Assembly (NCBI GenBank): GCA_023132135.1
Contig: JAGLYR010000126.1
Coordinates: 1 to 26,721 of the forward strand
DNA length: 26,721 bases
Direction: 5' to 3'
Source: Candidatus Eiseniibacteriota bacterium
Lineage (GTDB): Bacteria; Arandabacterota; Arandabacteria; JAGLYR01
The translations under genes and the position numbers were made by a program. Numbering within the stretch: position 1 is the stretch's first letter; the number at the start of each line of letters is the position of its first letter. Under the pieces are notes generated by a model, which saw only the letters and a program-made list of their open reading frames with translations, was not told where the DNA came from and ran no database searches. This document shows, one piece after another, positions 14,799-23,537 of the stretch.

Positions 14799-16370
14799 AT
14801 GTCAGGTCTGCTTCTCACTATACTGATAGCGATTGTCTCCGCCGGGGGGTTCTTGTGTCTGGGTTGGTATGCGCACCGCAGAGTGGGTGAGAACAACCTT
14901 CTCAGTACGGCAAAACAGGCGGAAAAGCTGATCGCCGAGGCGAAAAAGGAAGCCGACACTTACGGCCGGGAAGCCACGCTTCAGGCGAAGAACGAATGGT
15001 ACCGAGCCAAGGAGAATTTCGACAAGGAGACGAAGGAAAAGCGGGAGGACCTGCAAACCCTGGAGAAAACCTTCGCGGAACGCGATGCCAACCTGAACCG
15101 GCGAGTGGATATTCTGGACAAGAAGGAGAATTCGCTTGCCAGCCGGGACGATGAGCTGGAGAAGCAGGAGCGGTCGGTAGAGGAAAAGAAGCAGGATCTC
15201 GAACAGTTGCTTGTGGAGCAGAACTCGAAACTGGAGAGAATCGCGGGGCTGACCCAGGAAGAGGCGAAGCGCATGTTGATTGCCAACATGGAGAACGAAG
15301 CGCGCCGCGATTCGCAACGGGTGCTTCGGGAAATCCGGGACGATACCCAGCGAAGGGCCACGAAGGAGTCGGCTTCGATTCTGGCTCTGGCCATCCAGCG
15401 GTGCGCGGCCGACCACACGGTTGAGTCGACGGTCTCGGTGGTGTCGCTGCCCAACGATGAGATGAAGGGTCGGATCATTGGCCGGGAGGGCCGGAATATC
15501 CGGGCTTTCGAAACGGCGACGGGAGTAGATGTCATCATCGATGATACTCCCGAAGCGGTAATTCTCTCAGGGTTCGATCCCATCCGGCGGGAGACGGCCC
15601 GACGTTCCCTGGAGCGCCTGATCACCGATGGCAGGATCCATCCCGGCCGTATTGAGGAAACGGTGGCGAAGGTACGGAAAGAGATGGAGGAGACCATTCT
15701 CGAGGCGGGCGAGGTTGCGGCCATGGAGGCCGGTGTTCCGGGTCTCCACACAGAGCTGATCCGGCTGCTCGGGCGACTCAAGTACCGGACATCCTACGGG
15801 CAGAATGTCCTGCAGCATTCCAAGGAGGTTTCCTATCTCGTCGGTGTAATGGCTTCGGAGCTGGAGCTCGACGGAAGATTGGCCCGCCGGGTTGGCCTGC
15901 TGCATGATGTCGGGAAAGCGGTGGACCACGAGGCGGAGGGGACCCACGCAGAGATCGGTGCGGATCTGGCGGGGAAATTCGGAGAACCCGGTGCTGTGGT
16001 CGAGGGGATCCGCTTCCACCACGACGATGCCACACAGCATCCGGATGCCTTCATTTCGACCTTGGTACAGGCTGCGGATGCGGTATCCTCGGCGCGCCCG
16101 GGAGCGCGGCGCGAGACGTTGGAAAGCTATATCAAGAGGCTGAAGAACCTCGAGCACGTGGCGAACTCCTTCCCCGGAGTGACCAAGTCCTACGCAATCC
16201 AGGCGGGTCGCGAGATCCGGATCATGGTGGAACACAAGGAGGTTTCGGACCAGCGGGCCGAGGAATTGGCTCAGGCCATCGCCAAGCAGATTGAAGCGGA
16301 GCTGGAGTACCCCGGGCAGATCAAAGTTGTCGTGATTCGAGAGGTCAGGGTGGTGGACTACGCGAAGTAG
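14799..16370 (+). CDS. rny: Ribonuclease Y
   Basis: RNase Y is a membrane-anchored endoribonuclease that starts mRNA decay. The 523-aa product begins with one transmembrane helix ([20 protein letters not shown], residues 2-21) and a long Lys/Glu-rich coiled coil (about 30-160). A KH domain follows with the [15 protein letters not shown] loop at 224, then [12 protein letters not shown] and the HD domain with [10 protein letters not shown] (His369, Asp370). It ends with the usual [17 protein letters not shown] 14799 is chosen because the family starts just before the membrane helix and AGGGG lies at 14784-14788; ATG 14778 in frame would add seven residues. ymdB follows after 8 nt, a common pairing. 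Confidence 0.95.
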   Translation: MSGLLLTILIAIVSAGGFLCLGWYAHRRVGENNLLSTAKQAEKLIAEAKKEADTYGREATLQAKNEWYRAKENFDKETKEKREDLQTLEKTFAERDANLNRRVDILDKKENSLASRDDELEKQERSVEEKKQDLEQLLVEQNSKLERIAGLTQEEAKRMLIANMENEARRDSQRVLREIRDDTQRRATKESASILALAIQRCAADHTVESTVSVVSLPNDEMKGRIIGREGRNIRAFETATGVDVIIDDTPEAVILSGFDPIRRETARRSLERLITDGRIHPGRIEETVAKVRKEMEETILEAGEVAAMEAGVPGLHTELIRLLGRLKYRTSYGQNVLQHSKEVSYLVGVMASELELDGRLARRVGLLHDVGKAVDHEAEGTHAEIGADLAGKFGEPGAVVEGIRFHHDDATQHPDAFISTLVQAADAVSSARPGARRETLESYIKRLKNLEHVANSFPGVTKSYAIQAGREIRIMVEHKEVSDQRAEELAQAIAKQIEAELEYPGQIKVVVIREVRVVDYAK

Positions 16371-16378
16371 GGGGGCCC

Positions 16379-17179
16379 GTGGCCGGGTCGGTGAATATTC
16401 TGTTCGTTGCCGACATCGTAGGCCGCCCGGGACGGCGGGCTGTACGGGCCCTGGTTCCGGGTCTGCGGGAGCGCTACGGGATTGACCTCTGTATTGCCAA
16501 TGCTGAGAATGCAGCTCACGGGTTCGGACTGACGCCGTTGTTGGCCGATGAGATTCTGGCCAGCGGTGTGGATGTTCTGACTTCCGGGAACCACATCTGG
16601 GATCGGAAGGAGCTGCTACCCTACCTCGAGAAACACCCATCTGTTCTCAGACCGGCTAATTACCCTCCGGGGGTTGTAGGACGGGGAGCAACTGTCCACA
16701 TCCTCGAAGGGGGAGACAAAGTGGGCGTCCTCTGCCTGCAGGGTCGGGTCTTCATGCACGAGACGGACTGTCCTTTCCGCATCGCTGATGGCCTGCTCGG
16801 GAGTCTGCGCGAGGAAACCCCGATCATCCTGGTGGATTTCCATGCAGAGGCGACCAGTGAGAAGGTTGCCATGGGCCGCTATCTGGACGGTCGCGTCAGT
16901 GCCGTAATGGGCACCCATACACATGTGCAAACTGCCGACGAACAGATTCTTCCTGCAGGAACTGCCTACCTGACAGATGCCGGTATGACGGGACCTCACG
17001 ATTCGGTGATTGGCATGGACGCGGAGGCAGCGCTCAGGCGTTTCCTGACGCAGGTAATGGGCCGGCTTGAGGTGGCGCGTGGTCGTATTCGGCTCTCCGG
17101 AGTCGTGATCTCTGTTGATCGGCAGACGGGGCGGGCCAAGAGTATCCGGAGGCTCCACGAGTCGCTTCCGGAGGGGTGA
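16379..17179 (+). CDS. ymdB: YmdB-family calcineurin-like metallophosphoesterase
   Basis: YmdB-type proteins are dinuclear-metal phosphodiesterases; the B. subtilis member hydrolyses cyclic nucleotides and affects biofilm and motility decisions. The 266-aa product shows the family metal motifs in order: ILFVADIVGRPGRRAV, ANAENAAHGFG, TSGNHIWD, VDFHAEATSEK and GTHTHVQTAD, then YLTDAGMTGPHDSVIGMD. The start is GTG 16379, 8 nt after rny; there is no good ribosome site beyond the G-rich GGGGGG run. The rny-ymdB adjacency is seen in Firmicutes, Deinococcus and others and suggests a link to RNA turnover. The cellular role in this organism is not known. Confidence 0.93.
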   Translation: MAGSVNILFVADIVGRPGRRAVRALVPGLRERYGIDLCIANAENAAHGFGLTPLLADEILASGVDVLTSGNHIWDRKELLPYLEKHPSVLRPANYPPGVVGRGATVHILEGGDKVGVLCLQGRVFMHETDCPFRIADGLLGSLREETPIILVDFHAEATSEKVAMGRYLDGRVSAVMGTHTHVQTADEQILPAGTAYLTDAGMTGPHDSVIGMDAEAALRRFLTQVMGRLEVARGRIRLSGVVISVDRQTGRAKSIRRLHESLPEG

Positions 17180-17190
17180 TGTGGGTGGGC

Positions 17191-17205
17191 GACAAGTGAC
17201 AAGTG
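17191..17205 (+). repeat. Short tandem GACAAGT repeat
   Basis: GACAAGT occurs twice in tandem (17191-17204) and is followed by GGCGA, in the 39-nt gap between ymdB and folD. Its style resembles the other low-complexity intergenic motifs of the window (GGACTAGGG, GGTGAAAGG). No function can be assigned. Confidence 0.5.
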
Positions 17206-17218
17206 GCGAGGGGTATTG

Positions 17219-18115
17219 ATGAGTGTAACGATCCTGAGGGGTAAAGAGCTGGCAGGGCGGATTGAGGAGCGAGTGGCGCGTGGGGTGGCGGAGCTCAGAA
17301 CCAGGTACAGGGCGCCGTGTGTGACCGTTGTGTTAGTGGGAAACAACCCTGCGTCGGAAGTATACGTGCGGCGGAAGGCCAAGGCTTGCGAAAGGGCCGG
17401 CATCCGCATGAACCTGGTTCGTTTGCCGGAGCGTTGCGGCGAGGAGCAGATCCTGAGGCAGGTCGATGAGGCGAACCGGGCTGACGAAATCGACGGCATA
17501 CTCGTACAGCTTCCTCTGCCGAAGGATGTGGATGACAGGCGGATCCTGGAATCGATCCGACCCGAGAAGGATGTCGACGGTTTTCACCCCTGGAACCTGG
17601 GACGGCTGATGCAAGGCTGCCCCGTCTTTGTTCCCTGTACCGTGGCCGGCATTATCGAGCTGCTCAAGGATGCGGGAATTCGTATCACCGGCCGGAGAGT
17701 CGTGGTCGTGGGGAGAAGCATTGTCGTCGGGTTGCCCCTGGCGAATCTGTTGCTCCGCCGGAGTGATGAAGGGAATGCAACCGTCACGGTTTGCCATTCT
17801 CGTACGCCGGATTTGGGCGCGGTCACGCGGACTGCAGAGATCCTCGTGGTTGCCGCCGGCCGGGCGGGACTGGTCACGGGAGACATGGTTGCAGAGGGGT
17901 GTGTTGTCGTGGATGTGGGTGTGAACCGGGTCGATGATCCGGGGACAAAGAGGGGCTACCGGCTGGCTGGTGACGTTGACTTCGAGTCCGTTTCGCTGAA
18001 GGCTTCGGCAATCACGCCGGTGCCCGGCGGTGTTGGACCTCTGACTGTGGCAATGTTACTGGAGAATACCCTCGGGGCGGCGCAGATGAAGTTCGATCGG
18101 AGCCGGTCCGCATGA
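17219..18115 (+). CDS. folD: Bifunctional methylene-THF dehydrogenase / methenyl-THF cyclohydrolase
   Basis: FolD interconverts methylene-, methenyl- and formyl-tetrahydrofolate, supplying formyl groups for purines and initiator tRNA. The 298-aa product contains SEVYVRRKAKACERAGI with the catalytic Lys, ILVQLPLPKDVD, the DVDGFHPWNLGRL substrate block and the dinucleotide-binding motif VVVGRSIVVGLPLANLLL. It ends with TPVPGGVGPLTVAMLLENT. ATG 17219, with GAGGGG at 17209-17214, is better than the in-frame TTG 17216. folD upstream of xseA is a widespread gene order, and xseA starts 6 nt after the stop. Confidence 0.96.
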   Translation: MSVTILRGKELAGRIEERVARGVAELRTRYRAPCVTVVLVGNNPASEVYVRRKAKACERAGIRMNLVRLPERCGEEQILRQVDEANRADEIDGILVQLPLPKDVDDRRILESIRPEKDVDGFHPWNLGRLMQGCPVFVPCTVAGIIELLKDAGIRITGRRVVVVGRSIVVGLPLANLLLRRSDEGNATVTVCHSRTPDLGAVTRTAEILVVAAGRAGLVTGDMVAEGCVVVDVGVNRVDDPGTKRGYRLAGDVDFESVSLKASAITPVPGGVGPLTVAMLLENTLGAAQMKFDRSRSA

Positions 18116-18121
18116 TGCGGG

Positions 18122-19396
18122 ATGGCCCGGCTGCACGGCGTGCAGTCGGTATGGAGAGTGATCGGGTTGTCGGAGATTGAGGCAGAGAGAGTCTACACCG
18201 TCAGCGAGCTGAACCGCGACGTGCGGGCCTTGGTGGAAGAGACCTTCCCAAGCGTCTGGGTTGAGGGCGAGATTGCCAACTATGTGCATCACACGTCGGG
18301 GCACATGTACTTTTCCCTCAGGGACGAGACGGCACAGCTCCGCGGCGTGATGTTCCGGGGGTGCAACCGGCGTCTGCGTTTTGAGCCTGAAAATGGTCTC
18401 CACGTGTTGGCCCGCGGCGGTCTCAGCATCTACGAGCGCGGCGGCCAGTACCAGATGATCATCGATCTGCTCCAGCCGGCGGGCATCGGTTCACTGGAGC
18501 TGGCGTTCCAGCAGATACGGCGCAAGTTGGAGGCCGAAGGGCTGTTTGATCCGGAACACAAACGCCCGATCCCGGCGTTCCCGCTCGGGGTGGGTATTGC
18601 CACGTCCCCGACCGGGGCAGCCATTCGAGACATCGTTCACGTGATCGGACGAAGGGCTCCCTGGGTGGAGATCGTGCTGCGTCCTACACAGGTGCAGGGG
18701 GAGGGGGCGGCGGAAGATATTGCGTGTGCCGTGCGGGAGCTGAATGAGTTCGGGGATCTGGATGTCCTGATCGTGGGGCGGGGGGGCGGCTCCGCGGAGG
18801 ACCTCTGGGCGTTCAACGAAGAGGTTGTGGCGCGGAGTGTTTTCGAGTCGGAGATCCCTGTGATCTCGGCGGTGGGACACGAGATCGACTACACGATTTC
18901 GGATCTCGCGGCGGACCTGCGCGCTCCGACACCTTCAGCAGCAGCAGAGGTGGTGACGCCCGACGGGACGGCGCTGAAACGGGACATAGCGAGATTGCAG
19001 TCGCGGCTGGTCTCCGGAATCCGGAACCGCCTGAGAATGACGAAGGTGGAGTTCTGTTCCTACGGTGACCGTTGGAAAGCATTGAGGTTCGAGATGGGGA
19101 TCGGGCAGATGATGCAACGTCCGGATGAGTTGTTGAACCGTCTGGTCCGGCGGGTGGGCCACGCGATGGAACTCAGCCAGCGGGAACTGGGAGCCCTGGC
19201 TGCACGTCTGAACGGAGTCAGCCCACTGGCGGTCTTGGGCCGGGGGTACTGCCTGTGCCGGAAGCTGCCGGGGATGGCTGTGGTGACCAGGGCGTCGTGC
19301 CTGACGGCCGGGGATGAAATCCTGCTCCGATTCCATGAGGGTGAGACTGTTTGCTCGGTTGAGGAGGTTCGGGATTCGGAGGAGAGCCCACAATGA
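18122..19396 (+). CDS. xseA: Exodeoxyribonuclease VII large subunit
   Basis: XseA is the catalytic subunit of exonuclease VII, which degrades single-stranded DNA from both ends in repair. The 424-aa product has an N-terminal OB domain (YTVSELNRDVRALVEETFPS, VWVEGEIANY, GHMYFSLRD) and the catalytic domain with GVGIATSPTGAAIRDI and VGRGGGSAEDLWAFN. SAVGHEIDYTISDLAADLRA and PTPSAAAE follow, then a long helical segment that binds XseB, and a terminal LGRGYCL block. ATG 18122 has only a weak ribosome site; TTG 18167, 11 nt after a GGAG, would start just before the OB domain and is a fair alternative. It overlaps xseB by 4 nt (ATGA). Confidence 0.95.
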   Translation: MARLHGVQSVWRVIGLSEIEAERVYTVSELNRDVRALVEETFPSVWVEGEIANYVHHTSGHMYFSLRDETAQLRGVMFRGCNRRLRFEPENGLHVLARGGLSIYERGGQYQMIIDLLQPAGIGSLELAFQQIRRKLEAEGLFDPEHKRPIPAFPLGVGIATSPTGAAIRDIVHVIGRRAPWVEIVLRPTQVQGEGAAEDIACAVRELNEFGDLDVLIVGRGGGSAEDLWAFNEEVVARSVFESEIPVISAVGHEIDYTISDLAADLRAPTPSAAAEVVTPDGTALKRDIARLQSRLVSGIRNRLRMTKVEFCSYGDRWKALRFEMGIGQMMQRPDELLNRLVRRVGHAMELSQRELGALAARLNGVSPLAVLGRGYCLCRKLPGMAVVTRASCLTAGDEILLRFHEGETVCSVEEVRDSEESPQ

Positions 19397-19635
19397 CGGA
19401 TAAGGTTACCTTTGAAAAAGCACTGGCTGATCTGGAGAAAGCGGTTGAGGTTCTGGAGAGAGGTGAGCTCGGTCTCGATGAATCCATCGGGAAATTCGAG
19501 GAAGGCGTAGCGCTGGCAGCGAAGTGCGCGGACATGTTGAAGGCTGCGGAACTCAGAGTGCAGAAGTTGGTGAAACGGGCGGAAGGCACCTTTGACCTGG
19601 AAGGGATGGACATCAACCAGGAGGGAGGGGTGTGA
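19393..19635 (+). CDS. xseB: Exodeoxyribonuclease VII small subunit
   Basis: XseB wraps the helical arm of XseA as an accessory subunit. The 80-aa product carries the family core: TFEKALADLEKAVEVLERGE, LGLDESIGKFEEGVAL, AAKCADMLKAAELRVQKLV. It starts in an ATGA overlap with xseA and its stop is followed at once by the GTG of ispA, so the three genes are probably translated in a coupled way. Confidence 0.95.
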   Translation: MTDKVTFEKALADLEKAVEVLERGELGLDESIGKFEEGVALAAKCADMLKAAELRVQKLVKRAEGTFDLEGMDINQEGGV

Positions 19636-20505
19636 GTGAGCAAGACCCCTGATGCAACCCTGGTCGAGCAGATGGATGTCATGCGCTCCCGGGTCGAAGC
19701 GGCACTGGAGGAGATCCTTCGGACGGAGGATCCCCGGGAATCCCGCTTGGTGGATGCCATGCGTTACAGTGTTATGGGGGACGGCAAGCGGATCCGCCCG
19801 ATTCTCTGCCTGGCTTCGTACGAGGCGGTGGGAGGGCGGGGGAACGAAGCCCTGCCTGTGGCTGCCGCCCTGGAGCTCATCCACGCGTACTCCCTGGTTC
19901 ACGATGACCTGCCCTGCATGGACGACGACGATACGAGGCGCGGGAAACCGGCGGTGCACAAAGCCTATGGGGAAGGGATGGCGGTGCTGGTCGGCGACGG
20001 GTTGCTGACGCTTGCTTTCGAGGTGCTTGCAACCGCGCCCGAGGGCTCATCTTTGCCTCCGGCGCGAAAGATGCAAGTCCTGAAGAACATAGCGCGCGCT
20101 GCTGGTATCCGTGGTATGATAGCGGGCCAGGTAGGTGATCTGGAGGCTCTCGAATGTCCTGGAGACGCTTCGCTGATTGACTACGTGCACGCCCGCAAGA
20201 CGGGAGCTCTCATCGCTGTGTCTGTCTGGTCCGGCGCGCGGTTGGGCACCGATGAACCAGGTATGATTGCCCGGCTGGGACAGTACGGTGAGAACGTGGG
20301 ACTGGCGTTCCAGATCGTGGATGACATCCTCGACTACACGGATCGTCCGGACGAAGCGGCGAGCTACGTGGTTTGCCATGGCCTTGTCCGAGCGCGCGAG
20401 CGGGCGGAGGAATTGATCTCGACAGCGAAGGCCGGACTGGACCCGCTTGGAGAAAACGGACGGTTGCTGAGAGATATCGCGGACTTCATCTTGGCTCAGG
20501 CGTAG
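19636..20505 (+). CDS. ispA: Trans-type polyprenyl diphosphate synthase (IspA/FPPS-like)
   Basis: The enzyme condenses DMAPP with IPP into farnesyl or geranylgeranyl diphosphate. The 289-aa product shows GDGKRIRPILCLASYEA, the first Asp-rich motif HDDLPCMDDDDTRRGKPAVH, GMIAGQVGDLE, HARKTGALI and the second Asp-rich motif FQIVDDILDYT. The next segment is abnormal. In relatives DDILD is followed by a loop with GK..G.D...GK.TYP before the GLE.AR helix; here DRPDEAASYVVCHGLVRARE follows directly, so about 13 residues including the conserved lysines are missing. Activity or product length may differ. GTG 19636 abuts the xseB stop and GGAGGG (19621-19626) precedes it. The order xseAB-ispA-dxs is typical. 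Chain length cannot be told from sequence alone. Confidence 0.88.
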   Translation: MSKTPDATLVEQMDVMRSRVEAALEEILRTEDPRESRLVDAMRYSVMGDGKRIRPILCLASYEAVGGRGNEALPVAAALELIHAYSLVHDDLPCMDDDDTRRGKPAVHKAYGEGMAVLVGDGLLTLAFEVLATAPEGSSLPPARKMQVLKNIARAAGIRGMIAGQVGDLEALECPGDASLIDYVHARKTGALIAVSVWSGARLGTDEPGMIARLGQYGENVGLAFQIVDDILDYTDRPDEAASYVVCHGLVRARERAEELISTAKAGLDPLGENGRLLRDIADFILAQA

Positions 20506-20536
20506 CGGGAAGCACTCAAAGACATGAGGTTGAACA

Positions 20537-22480
20537 ATGGATGGGTCGATTCTGCCAGGGATTTCGTCGCCGGCTGACCTGAAAAACCTGTCGATTCCGG
20601 AGCTGGATGTCCTGGCCGGTGAGATCAGGGAGTACATGATTTCAGTGGTCTCGAAGAATGGTGGGCATCTGGCGCCGAGTCTGGGAACAGTGGAGCTGAC
20701 GTTGGCGCTCCACTACTGCTTCGACTCGCCGCGTGACAAGATTGTCTGGGACGTGGGCCACCAGGCCTATGTCCACAAGATCCTGACGGGGCGGCGGGAG
20801 GAATTCAGCAGCCTCAGGCAGGAAGACGGAATCAGCGGCTTTCCCAGGCGCTCGGAGAGTAACCACGACGTGTTCGGAACAGGTCATGCCAGTACGTCGA
20901 TTTCGTCGGCGTTGGGGATCGCTGCAGCGCGGGATCTCAAAGGGGAGAAGCACCATGTCCTGGCGGTGATCGGGGATGGGGCACTGACGGGCGGGATGGC
21001 CTTTGAGGGGCTCAACCACGCGGGTGATCTGGGAAAAGACCTCATTGTCATCCTCAATGACAACCGCATGTCTATCTCTCCCAACGTGGGAGCTATCTCG
21101 CGGTACTTGACGAGACTGGTCACGGCGCGCATCTACATACATCTGGAAGCGGATGTCTGGGAGCTCCTCTCCAGGATGGGCAGAATCGGCCGCAAGGGTC
21201 GGGTTCTGGTCCGGCGGATCAAACAGGGTCTGAAGAACCTGGTGGTTCCCAATATCCTTTTCGAGGAGATGGGGTTCCGCTACTTCGGGCCCGTGGAAGG
21301 TCACCAGATAGGAGAGTTGATCACAACTCTGGATTCGGTGCGAAATCTGCGGGGGCCCCTCCTTGTGCACGTGCTTACTCAGAAGGGGAAAGGGTACCGC
21401 CATGCCGAGGAAGATGCCTCCCGTTTCCACGGGATCGGCTCCTTCAACAAGCAAACGGGCACTGCCAACGATCACTCGAAGCATCCGTCCTACACCAAGG
21501 TTTTCGGAGAAGCCCTGGTTTCGCTGGCCGAGGACCGCCCGGCCGTAGTGGCGATCACGGCGGCCATGCCGGATGGCACGGGACTCATGCCCTTCCAGAA
21601 GCGGTTTCCGGAGCGGTTCTTCGATGTCGGGATTGCCGAGCAGCACGCGGTGACCTTTGCGGCCGGTTTGGCCGTGGGTGGGCGGAAACCTGTCGTGGCG
21701 ATATACTCCACATTCCTCCAACGGGCCTTCGACCAGATTGCCCATGACATCTGCCTGCAGAATCTGAATGTGGTCTTCTGTCTGGACCGGGCTGGATTGG
21801 TGGGGGAGGACGGCCCTACCCACCACGGCTGCTTTGATCTTGGGTACCTGTGCCAGCTGCCCAATATGGTGGTGATGGCGCCCAAGGACGAAAACGAGCT
21901 CCGGCACATGCTCCGGACCGCGCTCGATTACCAGGGCGGCCCGGTAGCGATTCGCTACCCGCGGTCCGTTGGTCTTGGAGTCGCGATGGACAAGATTCCT
22001 GTAGCTGTTCCCGTAGGTGAGGGGGAGCTGCTGCGGGACGGGGAGGACCTGGGCATCGTGGCAATCGGGTCGATGGTTGCTTCGGCCATGGATGCGGCGG
22101 AGCGTCTCTCGGCCCGTGGAATCGAAGCAGCAGTGTTCAACGCCAGGTTCGCGAAGCCCCTGGACGGACAGGCCGTACTGCGGATTGCCCGCAGGACCGG
22201 GCGTATCCTGACGGTGGAGGAGAACGTGGTGTCCGGAGGGTTTGGGTCTGTGGTGTCCACACTCCTTCACGAAGAGAAAGCGGAAGAAGTCGAACTCAGA
22301 ATGCTGGGGCTTCCCGATCGCTTTGTTGCGCACGGCGGCCGCGCTAGCTTGTTGAAGCATGCGGGTCTGGACGTGGACGGGATTGAAGCAGCGGCCGTGG
22401 AACTACTGGGCAGATCTGCCGGCGCGCAGGAATCTCGCGGGCGATGGAAACAGAGAAGCGGAGCGGGCAGTGAAGCTTGA
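20537..22480 (+). CDS. dxs: 1-deoxy-D-xylulose-5-phosphate synthase
   Basis: DXS joins pyruvate and glyceraldehyde 3-phosphate with thiamine diphosphate, the entry step of the MEP pathway. The 647-aa product has SKNGGHLAPSLGTVELTLAL with the catalytic-site His, DVGHQAYVHKILTGR, and the ThDP motif GDGALTGGMAFEGLNHAG (from Gly146), ending at LNDN. The second domain has FDVGIAEQHAVTFAAGLAVG with the catalytic Glu, then DRAGLVGEDGPTHHG and IRYPR. GAGGT at 20526-20530 lies 6 nt before the ATG. It follows ispA by 31 nt and overlaps nadK by 11 nt. Together with ispH in this window it supports a working MEP pathway. Confidence 0.97.
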   Translation: MDGSILPGISSPADLKNLSIPELDVLAGEIREYMISVVSKNGGHLAPSLGTVELTLALHYCFDSPRDKIVWDVGHQAYVHKILTGRREEFSSLRQEDGISGFPRRSESNHDVFGTGHASTSISSALGIAAARDLKGEKHHVLAVIGDGALTGGMAFEGLNHAGDLGKDLIVILNDNRMSISPNVGAISRYLTRLVTARIYIHLEADVWELLSRMGRIGRKGRVLVRRIKQGLKNLVVPNILFEEMGFRYFGPVEGHQIGELITTLDSVRNLRGPLLVHVLTQKGKGYRHAEEDASRFHGIGSFNKQTGTANDHSKHPSYTKVFGEALVSLAEDRPAVVAITAAMPDGTGLMPFQKRFPERFFDVGIAEQHAVTFAAGLAVGGRKPVVAIYSTFLQRAFDQIAHDICLQNLNVVFCLDRAGLVGEDGPTHHGCFDLGYLCQLPNMVVMAPKDENELRHMLRTALDYQGGPVAIRYPRSVGLGVAMDKIPVAVPVGEGELLRDGEDLGIVAIGSMVASAMDAAERLSARGIEAAVFNARFAKPLDGQAVLRIARRTGRILTVEENVVSGGFGSVVSTLLHEEKAEEVELRMLGLPDRFVAHGGRASLLKHAGLDVDGIEAAAVELLGRSAGAQESRGRWKQRSGAGSEA

Positions 22481-23345
22481 GCGAATTGGAATCTGGGGCA
22501 ATACCGCCAAATCGGCCGTGGGGCCGTTGGCTCGCAATCTGATTCAATGGGTCGAAGAGAAGGGGCTCGAAGCTGTGATTGCCCAGCCACTGGCGGAGTC
22601 CCTGGGCGAGGTGCGCGGGGGGGTGGGGGAGAATCGTCTGGCCGAATCCATCGATCTTCTGGTGTCACTGGGTGGAGATGGGTCGCTTCTTCATTCGGCC
22701 CGGATTGTGGGTGGCGCGGGGGTGCCCATCCTTGGAGTGAACCTGGGCCGCCTCGGGTTCCTGGCCGAGGTGGCGCCCGATCAGATGCTGGAGGCAATGG
22801 AGAGAATCCTGTCCGGGAAATTCCGGATTGAGGAGCGCATGAACCTGGAGGCCACCCTCTTGCGGGGCAGGAAGGAGGCGGGGAGATTCATCGCCCTCAA
22901 CGACGTTGCCATGGACCGCGGGGCATCACCGAGGGTCATGGAATTCGAAATCAGGGTGAAAGGCGTGCCGGTTACAACATACATCGGGGACGGCGTCATT
23001 GTCAGCACCCCCACGGGCTCGACCGGTTATTCGCTCTCGGCCAATGGTCCTGTGGTCAGTCCAACGGTCCGGGCCGTGATAATCACCCCCATCTGCGCTC
23101 ACAGTCTCGCTGCCCGCACGGTGATTGTCTCCGAAAAGGAGGAAGTGGAAATAGAGTTTCACTCAGCGACTTCCGAAGCGCGGATGGCCGTGGATGGGCA
23201 GGTGGGCATTGCTCTGGAGGAAGGAGACCGGATCGCTGTGCGGGCGGCTCAGCAAGTTACCCGTCTGGTACTTCTGGACAACGCCTCCTTCTATGAGGTT
23301 CTGAGGACCAAGTTCCGTTGGGGGAATCCGAGATGGAGCGATTAG
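22470..23345 (+). CDS. nadK: NAD kinase
   Basis: NadK phosphorylates NAD to NADP with ATP or polyphosphate. The 291-aa product opens with ERIGIWGNTAK and carries the GGDG motif at 68-71 (LVSLGGDGSLLHSARI), GVNLGRLGFLAEV, ALNDVAMDRG (ND where many relatives have NE), the binding loop STPTGSTGYSLSANGP and ITPICAHSLAAR. GTG 22470 fits the family start; an open frame extends further back to 22359 but overlaps dxs in noise. In many bacteria tlyA and argR lie in the dxs-nadK-recN row; neither is present here. The stop codon is part of the palindrome that starts at 23344. Confidence 0.95.
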   Translation: MKLERIGIWGNTAKSAVGPLARNLIQWVEEKGLEAVIAQPLAESLGEVRGGVGENRLAESIDLLVSLGGDGSLLHSARIVGGAGVPILGVNLGRLGFLAEVAPDQMLEAMERILSGKFRIEERMNLEATLLRGRKEAGRFIALNDVAMDRGASPRVMEFEIRVKGVPVTTYIGDGVIVSTPTGSTGYSLSANGPVVSPTVRAVIITPICAHSLAARTVIVSEKEEVEIEFHSATSEARMAVDGQVGIALEEGDRIAVRAAQQVTRLVLLDNASFYEVLRTKFRWGNPRWSD

Positions 23346-23399
23346 CCTGGATTATTCATGAATCCCTGCTCGCGACGGGATTCCTGAATAACCCAGGCT
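23344..23399 (+). repeat. Full palindrome of the intergenic repeat (copy B)
   Basis: The left arm AGCCTGGATTATTCATGAAT (from 23344) is matched by the complement of the right arm ending at 23399, over about 25 nt per arm with 3-4 mismatches, around a short CTCGCGA centre. The palindrome starts inside the nadK stop codon. Its right half (23369-23404) is identical to 46-81. It could end transcription or protect the 3' end of the upstream message. Confidence 0.8.
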
Positions 23400-23404
23400 A
23401 CAAC

Positions 23405-23519
23405 GGCAATGTGCCAAGTAGGGGCGACCCGGTGGGTCGCCCTCCCCTCCGGGGGCTTAAATCTCTCCAATGCCCTTTTCCTTGGACTAGGGACTGGGGA
23501 CTAGGGACTGGGGATTGCC
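23405..23519 (+). repeat. Second part of composite repeat copy B
   Basis: GGGCGACCC (23422-23430) pairs perfectly with GGGTCGCCC (23434-23442) across a GGT loop. At 23470 a block ATGCCCTTTTCC leads into a 16-bp tandem, GGACTAGGGACTGGGG, present twice at 23484-23515. The same elements in the same order lie at 111-270. recN starts 18 nt later, with only a weak ribosome site, so the repeat occupies its leader. Confidence 0.75.
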
Positions 23520-23537
23520 CGACCTGGATGACAATCC

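Noticed and set aside
20642-22360. 572-codon antisense frame opposite dxs
   Set aside because: The sense frame is unmistakable DXS; the antisense frame has no ribosome site or motif.
22359-22469. N-terminal extension of nadK to 22359
   Set aside because: Lies in the dxs coding end and does not resemble the NAD kinase family; GTG 22470 matches the usual start.
23344-23519. CRISPR array
   Set aside because: Repeats are palindromes and a 16-bp tandem without regular unique spacers, and no cas gene is present.
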